Below are positions 26,694 to 34,909 of a DNA stretch of 36,660 bases, piece after piece. Where the stretch lies: the NCBI GenBank assembly GCA_046541515.1, contig JBKHDD010000029.1:1-36660 (forward strand), in the 5' to 3' direction. The stretch is from CAYFVR01 sp046541515. Its GTDB lineage: Bacteria > Desulfobacterota > Desulfobacteria > Desulfobacterales > Desulfococcaceae. Within the stretch, counting starts at the first letter, position 1. Each line of letters opens with the position of its first letter. The notes beneath the pieces were generated by a model, which saw only the letters and a list, made by a program, of their open reading frames with translations, was not told where the DNA came from and ran no database searches. The position numbers and the translations under genes were made by a program.

Positions 26694-27593
26694 GTGAACC
26701 CGACCCAAACCCTTCCGGCGCCGCCGGCGCACCTGGATCACCGGGCGCTGCTGCAAAGCAGCCTGGTCTGGAACCTATTTCTGATCACCGCCGGAAGCGT
26801 CATCTGCGCCTGGGCCATCAACGGCATTCTGCTGCCGCACGAGTTTTTAAGCGGCGGAGTCACCGGCGCGGCCCTGATCCTCCACTACCGATTTCCGGAC
26901 GTTCCGGTCAGCGTTCTTTACTTCCTGCTGAACATTCCGCTGTATTTCCTGGGATGGCGATACATCGGGCGGCGGTTTTTCTGGTATTCGGTGGCGGGGA
27001 TGCTGATTTTTTCGGCGGCGGTGGAGCTGGTGCCGGCGACCAATCCGCTGGATGACCGCTATCTGGCCGCGCTGCTGGCGGGGCTGGTTTTCGGTTCCGG
27101 ATGCGGGCTCATTCTGAAATCGGTGGGATCGGCGGGGGGAACGGACATTCTGTCCATCATGCTGTTCAAGCGATACGGCATCCGGCTGGGTTCCACGGTG
27201 ATGGCCTTCAACGCGGCGGTAATGGGCATTTCTCTGTTCATGTTTTCCCTGAAATCGGTGCTCTTCACGCTGATTTTCATGTTCGTGAGCACCCGCGTGG
27301 TGGACCTGGTGGTCACCGGCTTCAGCCAGCGGAAGGCGGTAATGATTATTTCCCGGAATTGGACGGAGATGGTCGAGGTCATCAAAAACGATTTAAACCG
27401 AGGCGTGACCGTAATCCACGGAGAGGGCGGTTTTTCCGGCGAGCCCCAGCGCATTCTCTATACCATCGTGACCTTCCAGGAGCTGGGACGGCTCAAGCGG
27501 CTTATCCGACAGATCGATCCCAACCCCTTCGTGGTGGTGACCGAAACCATGGAAGTGACGGGCCTTCGGATCGGCAACCAGCCCCACTGGTGA
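26694..27593 (+). CDS. YitT-family membrane protein (DUF161/DUF2179)
   Basis: A 299-residue protein with about five to six membrane segments in residues 20-200, then a soluble C-terminal domain. GILLPHEFLSGGVTGAALIL, ILKSVGSAGGTDILSIMLFK and RKAVMIISRNWTEM, followed by RGVTVIHGEGGFSG, are typical of the YitT family, with a DUF2179 cytoplasmic domain at the end (about 210-295). The function of the family is not established; transport has been suggested. The start is GTG 26694 behind a strong GGAGGAG; the frame stays open for nearly 190 codons upstream without protein-like sequence. Confidence 0.88.
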   Translation: MNPTQTLPAPPAHLDHRALLQSSLVWNLFLITAGSVICAWAINGILLPHEFLSGGVTGAALILHYRFPDVPVSVLYFLLNIPLYFLGWRYIGRRFFWYSVAGMLIFSAAVELVPATNPLDDRYLAALLAGLVFGSGCGLILKSVGSAGGTDILSIMLFKRYGIRLGSTVMAFNAAVMGISLFMFSLKSVLFTLIFMFVSTRVVDLVVTGFSQRKAVMIISRNWTEMVEVIKNDLNRGVTVIHGEGGFSGEPQRILYTIVTFQELGRLKRLIRQIDPNPFVVVTETMEVTGLRIGNQPHW

Positions 27594-27766
27594 ACCGAGG
27601 GAGGTCCGGTTCGCCTGGGAGCGACGGAGTTGGCGGTCAGAAGACAGAAGACAGGAATCCAAGGCTCGGAATTCAGGAGCACGCCATCGGCAAAGTTGAA
27701 ACTGGGTTTCCCGCCATCCCTCTGGCTCGGCCCGAAAGGCCCCCAAAGGGGCGCGTAAACTCTCCA

Positions 27767-27806
27767 AAAGCGGGCGTTCATGGGAGCCCGCTTTAGCGGG
27801 TTTTTT
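27767..27806. terminator. Convergent terminator (YitT-like gene / chemoreceptor gene)
   Basis: AAAGCGGGC-gttcatggga-GCCCGCTTT, with a second nested stem CCCGC-ttta-GCGGG followed by TTTTTT. It overlaps the last codon of the chemoreceptor gene. Confidence 0.8.
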
Positions 27807-30666
27807 CCGATGAAACCGGGGAATTTAATCCCCGGCGGGATTTTCGCGGGCCGATCATCCGCAAAGGGCGGGCCAGTCCGGCAAAATGGGATCCCCCCGC
27901 AAAAGTCCGGCCGTCTCCGCCGGTTCGTCCGCCGTGGATCAGCCGGGCGAGATCGGCCACGTACCGTTTCAGCCGGTCGGCCTGGTCCCGCATTTCCGCC
28001 GAGGCGGAGGCTGCGGTCTCCGCGCCCTGCGCGTTGCGCCGGGTCAGGCGATTCATTTCGTCCACGGCGGCGTTGAGCTGATCCACCCCCCGGGCCTGTT
28101 GTTCCGATGCCGCCGCAATTTCCGCCACCCGCCTTCCCACCGCCTCCGCCCGCTCGGTGATTTCCGAAAAGGCGGCGTATCCCGCGTCCGCAAGGGCGTC
28201 CCCGTTCCGAAGGCGTTCCAGCATTTCCTGGATCAGCACCGCCGTGTTGGCGGCGGAATCGCCGGCCCGTTTGGCCAACTGACGCACCTCGCCGGCCACC
28301 ACCGAAAAGCCCGCGCCCGCCGACCCGGCCCGGGCCGCTTCCACCGCCGCGTTCAGCGCCAGCAGGTTGGTCTGAAACGCGATCTCCTCGCTCACCCGGA
28401 TGATGCGGACGGTCTCCTCCCCGGAACCGGAGGCCCGTTTCACCGCCTCCGCCAAGGCCCGCACCGCTTCGCCGCCCCGCTTCACCGCTTCCCGGGTTCC
28501 AGCCATGGAACGGTCCGTCTCCCGGGCGTGGTCGGCGGTCCGGCGGGTGACCGAGGCGATTTCTTCCAGGGAGGCGGCGGTCTGCTGGAGAAACGCGGCC
28601 TGCCGGCTGGCGCCTTCGGCCAGTTGTTCGCTGGTTTGCGCCAATTGGTTGGTCTCGCCCACGATACGCCCGGCTCCCCGTGAAAGCCCCGAAATCACCC
28701 GGCCGAGCGGACGCACGAGAACGCGGCTGGAAAGCAGCGAGACGAGAATTCCCGCCAGCACCAGCGCGAACGCCGCCATCCCCAGAAACCAGAGTTGCGC
28801 GCGCAGACTTTCATCTGCGGCCGCGTCCAGGGTGCGGGCCAGATCAAAAAACTCGCCCAATGGACTGGCCGCCGCCACGCTGAAGGTCCGGTCTCCCACC
28901 GCCAGGGGCAGAAAGGAGACGTACTTGGCAACGCCTTCGAATTCGTAATCGCCGTATCCGGATTCGCCACGGCGCATTCGCTCGTTCACCAGCCTCGCCA
29001 GCTCCGGGGAATCGGCCTCGGAAAGGTTCACGCCGTCCCCCGGCGCGTAGCGGGGATGGCTCACCAACAGGCCGGATTCGTCGATGACGTAGGCGTACCC
29101 GGTTTCGCCGTATTGCCGCGCCTTCAGCAAATCCCAGACCCGGGACCAGTGGAAATCCACCACGGCCGCCGCCGTCAGTGCGCCGTCGATGCGCAGGGGA
29201 ACGGCGATGGAAAGGATCGGTCCATGGTCCGTGGTCCGAATGTCGTCAAAAGCCGTGTCGCCCCGGGAAAGGACCGCCGCCATTTCCGGTCCCAGCGCCG
29301 AGACCAGGTCGGTTTCGGGCGCGGACATCCCGGATTCGGTCCGAACCAGCGCGGGGGAAGGGTCCACCGACAGGCATCGGATCGATTGGTAGAGCGGCCG
29401 ATCCGTCCCATCCACCGAGATGGACGCGCCGTCCAGGAGTCCGGCCATCTCCGCCGCCAGTAGCTCCCGCGCCGTTTCCGCCTGGAAAAACTCGTCCCAG
29501 TACCCGGTGGCCAACAAAATCCAGTCCCAGGGCGCGAAATACCGATAGGCCAGAAATTTCTTGCGGCCCTGGAAGGTGTAGGAAATCAACCCCTCGGGCC
29601 GTTGCCGGTGCTCCTCGACGATCCGCCGGAATTCGGGAATGCCCAGGTCATGCACCACGTTGACCCCCACCAGGGATGCCTGGGGGTGAACGATCAGGTT
29701 TCCGCCCGGCGACATGACCGCCGCGTATCCGGTTTCGCCGATCTGGATATCCAGAAGGGCGGCTTCCAGGGCTTGGGCATGTTCCTCGGGGAGCCCCGTC
29801 AGGATCATGCCCGCCACACCTCCCCGGTTGTCCCGCACCGCGCGGGCCGCCGCGATGTGCCATTGATCGTTTAGATAGATTCTTCCCTGAAACGTGCGCC
29901 TCCCTTTTACTGCGGAAATCAAGGCCGACTGGGTCCCGGTGCTCGTGCGGGAAGGGATTCGTTCCCCGATCTCCCCGCCCGGCCCGCTTTGGGCCACCAG
30001 CACCATGTCCCAGCCCGGGGTCGCCCGTTGAAACAAAAACGTGGGAAGGTCGCCGATTTCCCGGAGCGCTTCGGTCAATGCCCGGCCGGCGTCCCGACCG
30101 TCCGGATGGGGGCCGATGGGCTCCCCTCCCCACCGCAGCCGGGGCAACGCCACCCGACCCGTCCGGCCGGTCCATTGGGCACGGGTGTCCAGCTCCCATT
30201 CCGACCCCGCAGTTTCGACGCCCCCGCGAACCTCCAGAATGAATTGGGCCGTTCGAAGGTGGGTGGCGAATCGGGTTTCCATCATCCGCTGCTGGGCGGA
30301 GCAAACCTGATAGAGGCCGTCCACCAGTCCCTGCGCCTCGTTTTCCACCAGCCGGTTCAGCACTTCGTTTTTTCCCGTGCGGGCGGAAAAATAGCCCCGC
30401 AGGTTTCCGGAAGCGGCGAGCCGCCGGGCGTCGCCCTCGGCCGTCTGAAGCAGAGACCGCACCAGCAGCCGATCGTGCCGGACGCCGGCCTCCAAGGTCC
30501 GCAAGGCCTGTTGAGTCAGGGCCTGTCGGGTGGCGGCCTGGGTGGTTTCCCCAAAATCCCGGAGCCGGTTCATGCTGATCAGCCCCAGCAGAGTGGCGGA
30601 AACTACGGCCAGCCCGACAAACCGGACCAGCAGCCGAAAACGGAGAGAGCGGGTCGCTTTTTCCAT
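27793..30666 (-). CDS. Methyl-accepting chemotaxis protein with two Cache-like folds
   Basis: A 957-residue membrane chemoreceptor. TM1 is at residues 11-32 and TM2 at 625-646, with a very large periplasmic part of nearly 600 residues. This contains two Cache/PAS-like units: IGETGYAAVMSPGGNLIVHP (about 309-328) and YGETGYAYVIDESGLLVSHP (519-538), each with the usual tyrosine/histidine pattern. A HAMP-like linker and the signalling helices follow; the hairpin tip EEIAFQTNLLALNAAVEAAR is intact, so it should couple to CheW/CheA. No che genes are nearby. GGGGGAA precedes the ATG. A palindrome lies 69-90 bases upstream. The ligand is unknown. Confidence 0.92.
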   Translation of the reverse strand: MEKATRSLRFRLLVRFVGLAVVSATLLGLISMNRLRDFGETTQAATRQALTQQALRTLEAGVRHDRLLVRSLLQTAEGDARRLAASGNLRGYFSARTGKNEVLNRLVENEAQGLVDGLYQVCSAQQRMMETRFATHLRTAQFILEVRGGVETAGSEWELDTRAQWTGRTGRVALPRLRWGGEPIGPHPDGRDAGRALTEALREIGDLPTFLFQRATPGWDMVLVAQSGPGGEIGERIPSRTSTGTQSALISAVKGRRTFQGRIYLNDQWHIAAARAVRDNRGGVAGMILTGLPEEHAQALEAALLDIQIGETGYAAVMSPGGNLIVHPQASLVGVNVVHDLGIPEFRRIVEEHRQRPEGLISYTFQGRKKFLAYRYFAPWDWILLATGYWDEFFQAETARELLAAEMAGLLDGASISVDGTDRPLYQSIRCLSVDPSPALVRTESGMSAPETDLVSALGPEMAAVLSRGDTAFDDIRTTDHGPILSIAVPLRIDGALTAAAVVDFHWSRVWDLLKARQYGETGYAYVIDESGLLVSHPRYAPGDGVNLSEADSPELARLVNERMRRGESGYGDYEFEGVAKYVSFLPLAVGDRTFSVAAASPLGEFFDLARTLDAAADESLRAQLWFLGMAAFALVLAGILVSLLSSRVLVRPLGRVISGLSRGAGRIVGETNQLAQTSEQLAEGASRQAAFLQQTAASLEEIASVTRRTADHARETDRSMAGTREAVKRGGEAVRALAEAVKRASGSGEETVRIIRVSEEIAFQTNLLALNAAVEAARAGSAGAGFSVVAGEVRQLAKRAGDSAANTAVLIQEMLERLRNGDALADAGYAAFSEITERAEAVGRRVAEIAAASEQQARGVDQLNAAVDEMNRLTRRNAQGAETAASASAEMRDQADRLKRYVADLARLIHGGRTGGDGRTFAGGSHFAGLARPLRMIGPRKSRRGLNSPVSSEKTR

Positions 30667-30734
30667 CGTATTCCCCCGAGGCGTCGACGAAATTCGGGAC
30701 CGGAGGACGCCCGCGTCGACGCGGAAAAAAATCC

Positions 30735-30756
30735 CATAAAATGGACCAATTTTATG
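30735..30756. promoter_or_regulatory. Palindrome upstream of the chemoreceptor gene
   Basis: CATAAAAT-ggacca-ATTTTATG, a perfect 8+8 inverted repeat in the AT-rich promoter region of the minus-strand chemoreceptor gene. It could be an operator or, since no T-run follows, part of the leader. Confidence 0.5.
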
Positions 30757-30844
30757 AGAATTTTGACACGATTCCCGGCCCGCCGCAAGGTGGTTTTACC
30801 GGGAATGCAAATCGCGGGGAGTGGGGGGAAATGGAAAGCGCGGA

Positions 30845-31912
30845 TTAGAACGGCGGCGTGAAACCGAGGCCCGGTTCGCCGGTGGGTCGAAGGCGGCCGT
30901 TTTCCAGGATCACCGCCCCGGCGGCGGGATCGTCCAGCAGGTCCAGGTGGCCGTCCAGATCGGCGTAGGCCACGTTGGGCCGGGCCAAAGCGAAATGAAG
31001 ACCGGCGGAAATGGCCAAGACCGATTCGTCCATGCAGCCCACCATCGCCTCCAGCCCGGCGGCCCGGGCCACCGCGTTGATGCGGATCGCTTCGCCGATC
31101 CCGCCCACCTTCATCAGCTTGACGTTGACCATGTCCACCCGCTCGTGACGGGCCAGCCGGAACGCGTCGGTCAGGTTCATCAGGCTTTCGTCGGCCATCA
31201 CCGGCAAATGGACGTCCCGGGTCACCCGGCCAAGGCCGTTCTCCCGCCGCCGGGGCGTGGGCTGTTCCAGCAATTCCAGCCGGGCGGACCGGGTCGCCTC
31301 CACGAAATGGAGCGCCGCTTCCTCGGTGTAGCCCTGGTTGGCGTCGAATCGCAGGGCGATCCCTTCGCCCACCGCCTCCCGCACCCGCATCACCCGTTCC
31401 ACGTCGGCGTCCAGGTCCAGTCCGCCCTTGATTTTAATGGCGAGAAATCCCCGGCGGAGGAAATCCCGGCACCGTTCCACCGTTTCCGCCACCGGCAGAA
31501 TGCCCACCGTGACGCTGGTGAGAATCGATTCCCGAAATCCGCCCAAAATCCGGTACAGCGGAATTCCGGCGGTCCGGCCGAGGATGTCGTACAGGGCCAT
31601 GTCCATCATGGCCATGGCGGAAGGATCGGAAGAAAGCAGAGGCCGAAGTTCCTCCATCGGCCGAGCGGAACAAAGGGGATCGGCCCCGGAAAGCGCCGCC
31701 GCGATCCGGTCCCGGCAGGCGGCCAAAACCGAATCCCCGGACTCCCCCGTCACCCCCGGGTCCGGCGCGGCGCAGCCGAAGCCAACGACGCCCCCGTCGG
31801 TTTCCAGACGCAAAAAGACGTTCACGCACCGATCGACGGTTTCGTAGGCGATGGTGTAGGGCTCCGCCAGCCGCAGCTCGACGGGATGACATTCCACGCG
31901 GGTGATTTTCAA
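30845..31912 (-). CDS. Enolase-superfamily dipeptide epimerase / DgcA-like racemase
   Basis: A 355-residue member of the muconate-lactonising group of the enolase superfamily. Residues visible: KIKGG with Lys160 and Lys162, metal ligands Asp190 (RFDANQGY), Glu216 (LLEQPT) and Asp241 (ADES), and the second base Lys265 in NVKLMKVGGI. The C-terminal ADLDGHLDL resembles the DxD motif that holds the substrate amino group in L-Ala-D/L-Glu epimerases. N-acetyl-D-glutamate racemases (DgcA) come from the same group, and a DUF1611/DgcN-like gene lies upstream in the same direction, so both functions are possible. The start is uncertain: TTG 31912 matches the family start (KITRVECHPVEL) but has no good ribosome-binding site, and repeats occupy the DNA upstream. 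Confidence 0.88.
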   Translation of the reverse strand: MKITRVECHPVELRLAEPYTIAYETVDRCVNVFLRLETDGGVVGFGCAAPDPGVTGESGDSVLAACRDRIAAALSGADPLCSARPMEELRPLLSSDPSAMAMMDMALYDILGRTAGIPLYRILGGFRESILTSVTVGILPVAETVERCRDFLRRGFLAIKIKGGLDLDADVERVMRVREAVGEGIALRFDANQGYTEEAALHFVEATRSARLELLEQPTPRRRENGLGRVTRDVHLPVMADESLMNLTDAFRLARHERVDMVNVKLMKVGGIGEAIRINAVARAAGLEAMVGCMDESVLAISAGLHFALARPNVAYADLDGHLDLLDDPAAGAVILENGRLRPTGEPGLGFTPPF

Positions 31913-32205
31913 TGGGAAAGGTCCAGTTGAGGGTGATGGGTTTTTCAGCGGCACAATCCAAGAAGTGCAGGGCCAGGGGATACCGTGCCGCCGCGGGAAA
32001 AAATCCCCCCTGCCCCCCTTTACCAAAGGGGGGTGACGCTCGGGAAAAGTCCCCCTTTTTTAAAGGGAGATTTAGGGGGATTTCCAGCGCCACAACCGCC
32101 AACGCCTTCCACGAAGTCCAAGAGAATGGAATTACCCGCTATCGTGGAAAAAAATCCCCCCCGCCCTCCATTACAAAAGGGGGGAGCACAGCCTCGCACT
32201 CGCAT
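31913..32205. other. Repeat-filled gap between epimerase and creatininase genes
   Basis: 293 bases, most of it G/C-tract repeat copies. No gene and no clear promoter are seen. Confidence 0.5.
31995..32184. repeat. Cluster of three G/C-tract palindromic repeats
   Basis: Three related units of about 40 bases: 31995-32034, an inverted copy at 32042-32085, and a third at 32146-32184. Each has GGAAAA.TCCCCC followed by a CCCCTTT..AAAGGGG palindrome. They are probably the same family as 1697-1730. Confidence 0.65.
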
Positions 32206-32775
32206 TCAATACCGCCGCTGATGAATTTCGTCCAAGGTCATCGACGTCAGCTCCTCCACGAAGGCGACCAGGTGGGCGATCATGGTCTCCCAGATTCGCT
32301 CCCCCTTTTCGGCGCCGGCCCGGGTCGGATCGCCCATGACGCCGCTGGTGGAAATTTTCCGGGTGAGGGCGTACCAGCCGACGCTTCGTTTGGAGGTGAA
32401 ATCCAGGTAGCGGCTGGAAAATTCCGGCACCGAAGGCCCCGCCCGGTCCATCCGAACCAGTTCCGGACGAATGGCCAACGTGGTGCTGGTTTCGATCTCC
32501 CCGGCGTGAACGTCGTTGGGCGTTCCGGCCAGCCGGGAGACGTCCACGTCGCTGGTTTCGCCGGTGTCCACGCAAACGAAAATCCGGGCGTCCCGGTTGA
32601 TCGTCTGGGCGGCGTAGTGCAGGGCCGGGCCGTTGCCGCCGTGGCCGTTGACGATCACCAGCTTCCGAAAGCCGTTGCGGGCCACGCTCATGCCCACGTC
32701 GTAAACCAGCCGGGAAAGGGTGGTGTTGCCGATGCTCACCGTCCCCGGAAAATCGTCGTGATGATAGGAAACGCC
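32206..32775 (-). CDS. Creatininase-family amidohydrolase, C-terminal part after an in-frame UAG
   Basis: This is the rest of the creatininase domain that begins in the preceding reading frame and is separated from it by one TAG codon (32776-32778). It continues in the same frame: GVSYHHDDFPGTVSIGNTTL, then NGHGGN (metal-binding His) and HAGEIETS (metal-binding Glu), to the natural end. A GTG at 32739 could allow separate initiation, but such a product would lack the first metal ligands (EQHGPH, LDTD) left upstream. Creatininase-type enzymes are metal-dependent amidohydrolases acting on cyclic or formylated amides; the substrate is unknown. Domain sequence after the TAG looks well conserved. 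Confidence 0.75.
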   Translation of the reverse strand, partial: GVSYHHDDFPGTVSIGNTTLSRLVYDVGMSVARNGFRKLVIVNGHGGNGPALHYAAQTINRDARIFVCVDTGETSDVDVSRLAGTPNDVHAGEIETSTTLAIRPELVRMDRAGPSVPEFSSRYLDFTSKRSVGWYALTRKISTSGVMGDPTRAGAEKGERIWETMIAHLVAFVEELTSMTLDEIHQRRY

Positions 32776-34551
32776 CTAGGGAATCGGCGGCAGCACCAGC
32801 GGCCGGGGCGGCCCGCGGGCTTCCGCCACCCGGCGGGCCAGATAGTCGGCGTCGAAGGCGTCGGTGTCCAGCGGCAGATGGGGACCGTGCTGCTCCACCG
32901 CCCCCACCGGCAGCAAAACGATGTCCACCTGGCGAAACCGCTCGGCCGCGTCGGGCCAGTTCAGCTCGCCCCAGCGGAAGGTGGCCTCCGCTTCGTCGGT
33001 CGGGGCCGGATCGCCGGATTCCGTTTGAGCGGACGCCGACGTCACCTCGAACGGATAGGGCGCATCCGCCGCCGAATCGGCGAGCGGCTCGAAGGATTCC
33101 CATCGACGGCCCGAACGCCGCACGGCGCCCTCGGCGTGTTCCAGAAAAAAGCGAAACAAGGGCCGACACAGGTCCCGGGGAACTGCCTCCGGGGGCGAGA
33201 CCACGGGATCGAATCGAAGGGCCAGCGCCTCCGGCCGGGGCGCGGGCCGCCGGTCCTCGGGCAGGGCGATGGCCCCGCGCTCCGCCAGCATGTGAAAAAG
33301 CTGGGCGCTTTCCGCCTCGGCCTGGGCGTATGTTCCCCGATCCACCAGGGCGGCCAGCCCCGCCGCGATCTGGGCCTCGGCGTAGCCGCATTGACCGGGG
33401 TCCACTCCCAGTGCGGTGAGCATGCCCACGATCCGCCTGCATTTTTCGCATCGGCCGCAGGGGCGAACCTGGTCGCCGTCTTTGCGGGCCGCGTGGCAGG
33501 AAACCTGTTGGGCCAGCAGCTCCGGATAGCGGGCCGCCAGAATTCGCTCGACGAGCAACTCGGACAGGGGCCGAAGGATGGAAAACTGGCGCACGCCCCA
33601 CCCCTTGCGCAAAAAATAGCGGGACATGGCGTCGTCGAAAAAGCGGCTCTGGTCGTAGAGCCCGTCGTAATGAGGAATGCCCCGGTGGTTTTCCCGGCGC
33701 GTGGTGTCGAATTCGTCGCCGACGACCAACCGGCCGATGCCCCGTTTCCGCATGAGCGGGAGCGCCCCGAAAAGAAAGACGGCCACGGTCCAGAGCCGGA
33801 CGGGATACTCGTCGGCCCGCACGTCGACGAAATCGGGACGGATGAAGGACATGCGCCGCAACATCCAGGCGAAGACCCGGTCCGAGTTGACCCAGACCCG
33901 TCCGGCGCGGGGTTCCGAATCCCGGAAATGGCGGTAGGCGTTGAGCGCGGTGAACCAATGGCGGCCCGATTCGTTGACGAAGATGGGATGGGATTCCATC
34001 CCGATCTCCCGCAACAGCCCGCGGCCGACCAGACTGTCCTTGCCGCCGCTGGAGAGCACGCAGTGGCGGTTCCGACGGGTCTCCCAGGCCCGCCAGCCCG
34101 GCCGCGCCCGTCCCGCCTCCGGAAACTCCAACCGGGTCCGGCAGTATTTTCGGAGCCGGACCGCCGGGATTTCCGCCGCCTCGCCCACCAGAAAGGGGTT
34201 GGGCTCCAGAAATTTTTTGACGTAGATTTCCCGGGCCGTGTTCTCGGCCATGTCCCGCAGAAAGCTCCGGTCCGGGCGGTCGTACACGCCGTGAAAAATC
34301 ATCCGGCGGCAGAAAAGGCCGTAGTTCAGCGCGAGCTGGGCCGCGATCATGTCGGCCAGGTTCCGGTCCGCCGGTTCCCCGGGATCGAACACGCCGGTCT
34401 CCCAGGAATAGATCAGCTCGGTGGCGTCGGCGGAACCGTCCGGCCGGGTGATTCGGTAGGGCGCGATCAGCCGCCGGCGCTCCAGCCGCACCGGCCCCAC
34501 GTTCAACCGTTCGAACAGGTCCAAAGCTTCGGGCGGCTCGCCCGGGGGCAA
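32776..34551 (-). CDS. QueC/MurL-like PP-loop ATPase fused to start of creatininase, ends at UAG
   Basis: The N-terminal ~480 residues form a PP-loop (N-type ATP pyrophosphatase) protein: CVLSSGGKDSLVG is the pyrophosphate-binding loop, and SCHAARKDGDQVRPCGRCEKC supplies a C..CxxC..C site like the zinc site of QueC. The segment before the loop (AAQLALNYGLF, NTAREIYVKKFLEPNPFL) and after it (SILRPLSELLVERIL) reminds me of MurL, the UDP-MurNAc-L-Ala-Glu epimerase, but I cannot confirm this. A 40-residue linker leads into a creatininase domain (LLPVGAVEQHGPHLPLDTDA) that stops at TAG 32778-32776 after PPIP, where relatives have an aromatic residue. The start is uncertain: the open frame reaches 34707, but its first residues lie in a repeat. 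TTG 34551 and GTG 34500 are options. Confidence 0.7.
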   Translation of the reverse strand: MPPGEPPEALDLFERLNVGPVRLERRRLIAPYRITRPDGSADATELIYSWETGVFDPGEPADRNLADMIAAQLALNYGLFCRRMIFHGVYDRPDRSFLRDMAENTAREIYVKKFLEPNPFLVGEAAEIPAVRLRKYCRTRLEFPEAGRARPGWRAWETRRNRHCVLSSGGKDSLVGRGLLREIGMESHPIFVNESGRHWFTALNAYRHFRDSEPRAGRVWVNSDRVFAWMLRRMSFIRPDFVDVRADEYPVRLWTVAVFLFGALPLMRKRGIGRLVVGDEFDTTRRENHRGIPHYDGLYDQSRFFDDAMSRYFLRKGWGVRQFSILRPLSELLVERILAARYPELLAQQVSCHAARKDGDQVRPCGRCEKCRRIVGMLTALGVDPGQCGYAEAQIAAGLAALVDRGTYAQAEAESAQLFHMLAERGAIALPEDRRPAPRPEALALRFDPVVSPPEAVPRDLCRPLFRFFLEHAEGAVRRSGRRWESFEPLADSAADAPYPFEVTSASAQTESGDPAPTDEAEATFRWGELNWPDAAERFRQVDIVLLPVGAVEQHGPHLPLDTDAFDADYLARRVAEARGPPRPLVLPPIP

Positions 34552-34637
34552 GACGGTTTCGGGTGAAACGGATGGCGCCGTGTAATCTCCGGGACGCCAG
34601 TTCCGATGGCAACGGAAGCGGCCGGTCGGGAAGTCGG

Positions 34638-34744
34638 TACAATGCCGCTCATGTCGGCAAGTTTTTGTCGGGGCCAATTGCATTGGCCCTCGTCCAATCC
34701 GGCACAACCGTTCATTTGGAGTTTAAAAACGAGCCGCATTGGTA
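34638..34744. mobile_element. Miniature inverted-repeat element, second copy type
   Basis: Imperfect ends TACAATGCCGCTC and GAGCCGCATTGGTA surround the central palindrome GGGCCAAT-tgc-ATTGGCCC (34671-34689). The centre matches that at 16746-16764 with a G-C to C-G change in both arms. Confidence 0.5.
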
Positions 34745-34748
34745 TTAT

Positions 34749-34787
34749 GCGATTTGCAAATTGACCGGTACCCGAGGCTGTGGCTCT
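34749..34787 (+). repeat. 39-base dispersed repeat, copy 2
   Basis: Matches 1812-1850 at about 33 of 39 positions and runs directly into the large inverted repeat. Confidence 0.55.
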
Positions 34788-34862
34788 GGGAGCGACGAGT
34801 TGTACTCGTCGCTTGCGTTTGCAAGCCCGATCTGAATCGACGAGTACAACTCGTCGCTCCCA
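34787..34862. repeat. 25-base perfect inverted repeat (cruciform)
   Basis: 34787-34811 and 34838-34862 are perfect reverse complements. Each arm also contains its own hairpin, GCGACGAGT-tgt-ACTCGTCGC on the left, and the loop holds CTTGC-gttt-GCAAG. It lies 48 bases after the DUF1611 stop and could end or protect that transcript. Confidence 0.85.
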
Positions 34863-34909
34863 GGGCCAGTATGGAAATTTTCGGGAAATGCCTTACATCG
34901 CCCCCCGAA

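Larger units (their letters stand above)
34552..34909. other. Repeat-rich gap between the DUF1611 and PP-loop genes
   Basis: Contains a miniature inverted-repeat element, the second 39-base repeat and a 25-base perfect inverted repeat. The PP-loop open frame extends into it. No separate gene is seen. Confidence 0.5.

Noticed and set aside
31995..32184. CRISPR-like array
   Set aside because: The units are palindromic, partly inverted and unevenly spaced, with no unique spacers or cas genes.
32776..32778. Pyrrolysine at the UAG in the creatininase domain
   Set aside because: Not excluded, but at least seven apparently normal genes in the window end in TAG, and Tyr is expected at this site, so mutation or error is simpler. 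Kept only as a test within the finding.
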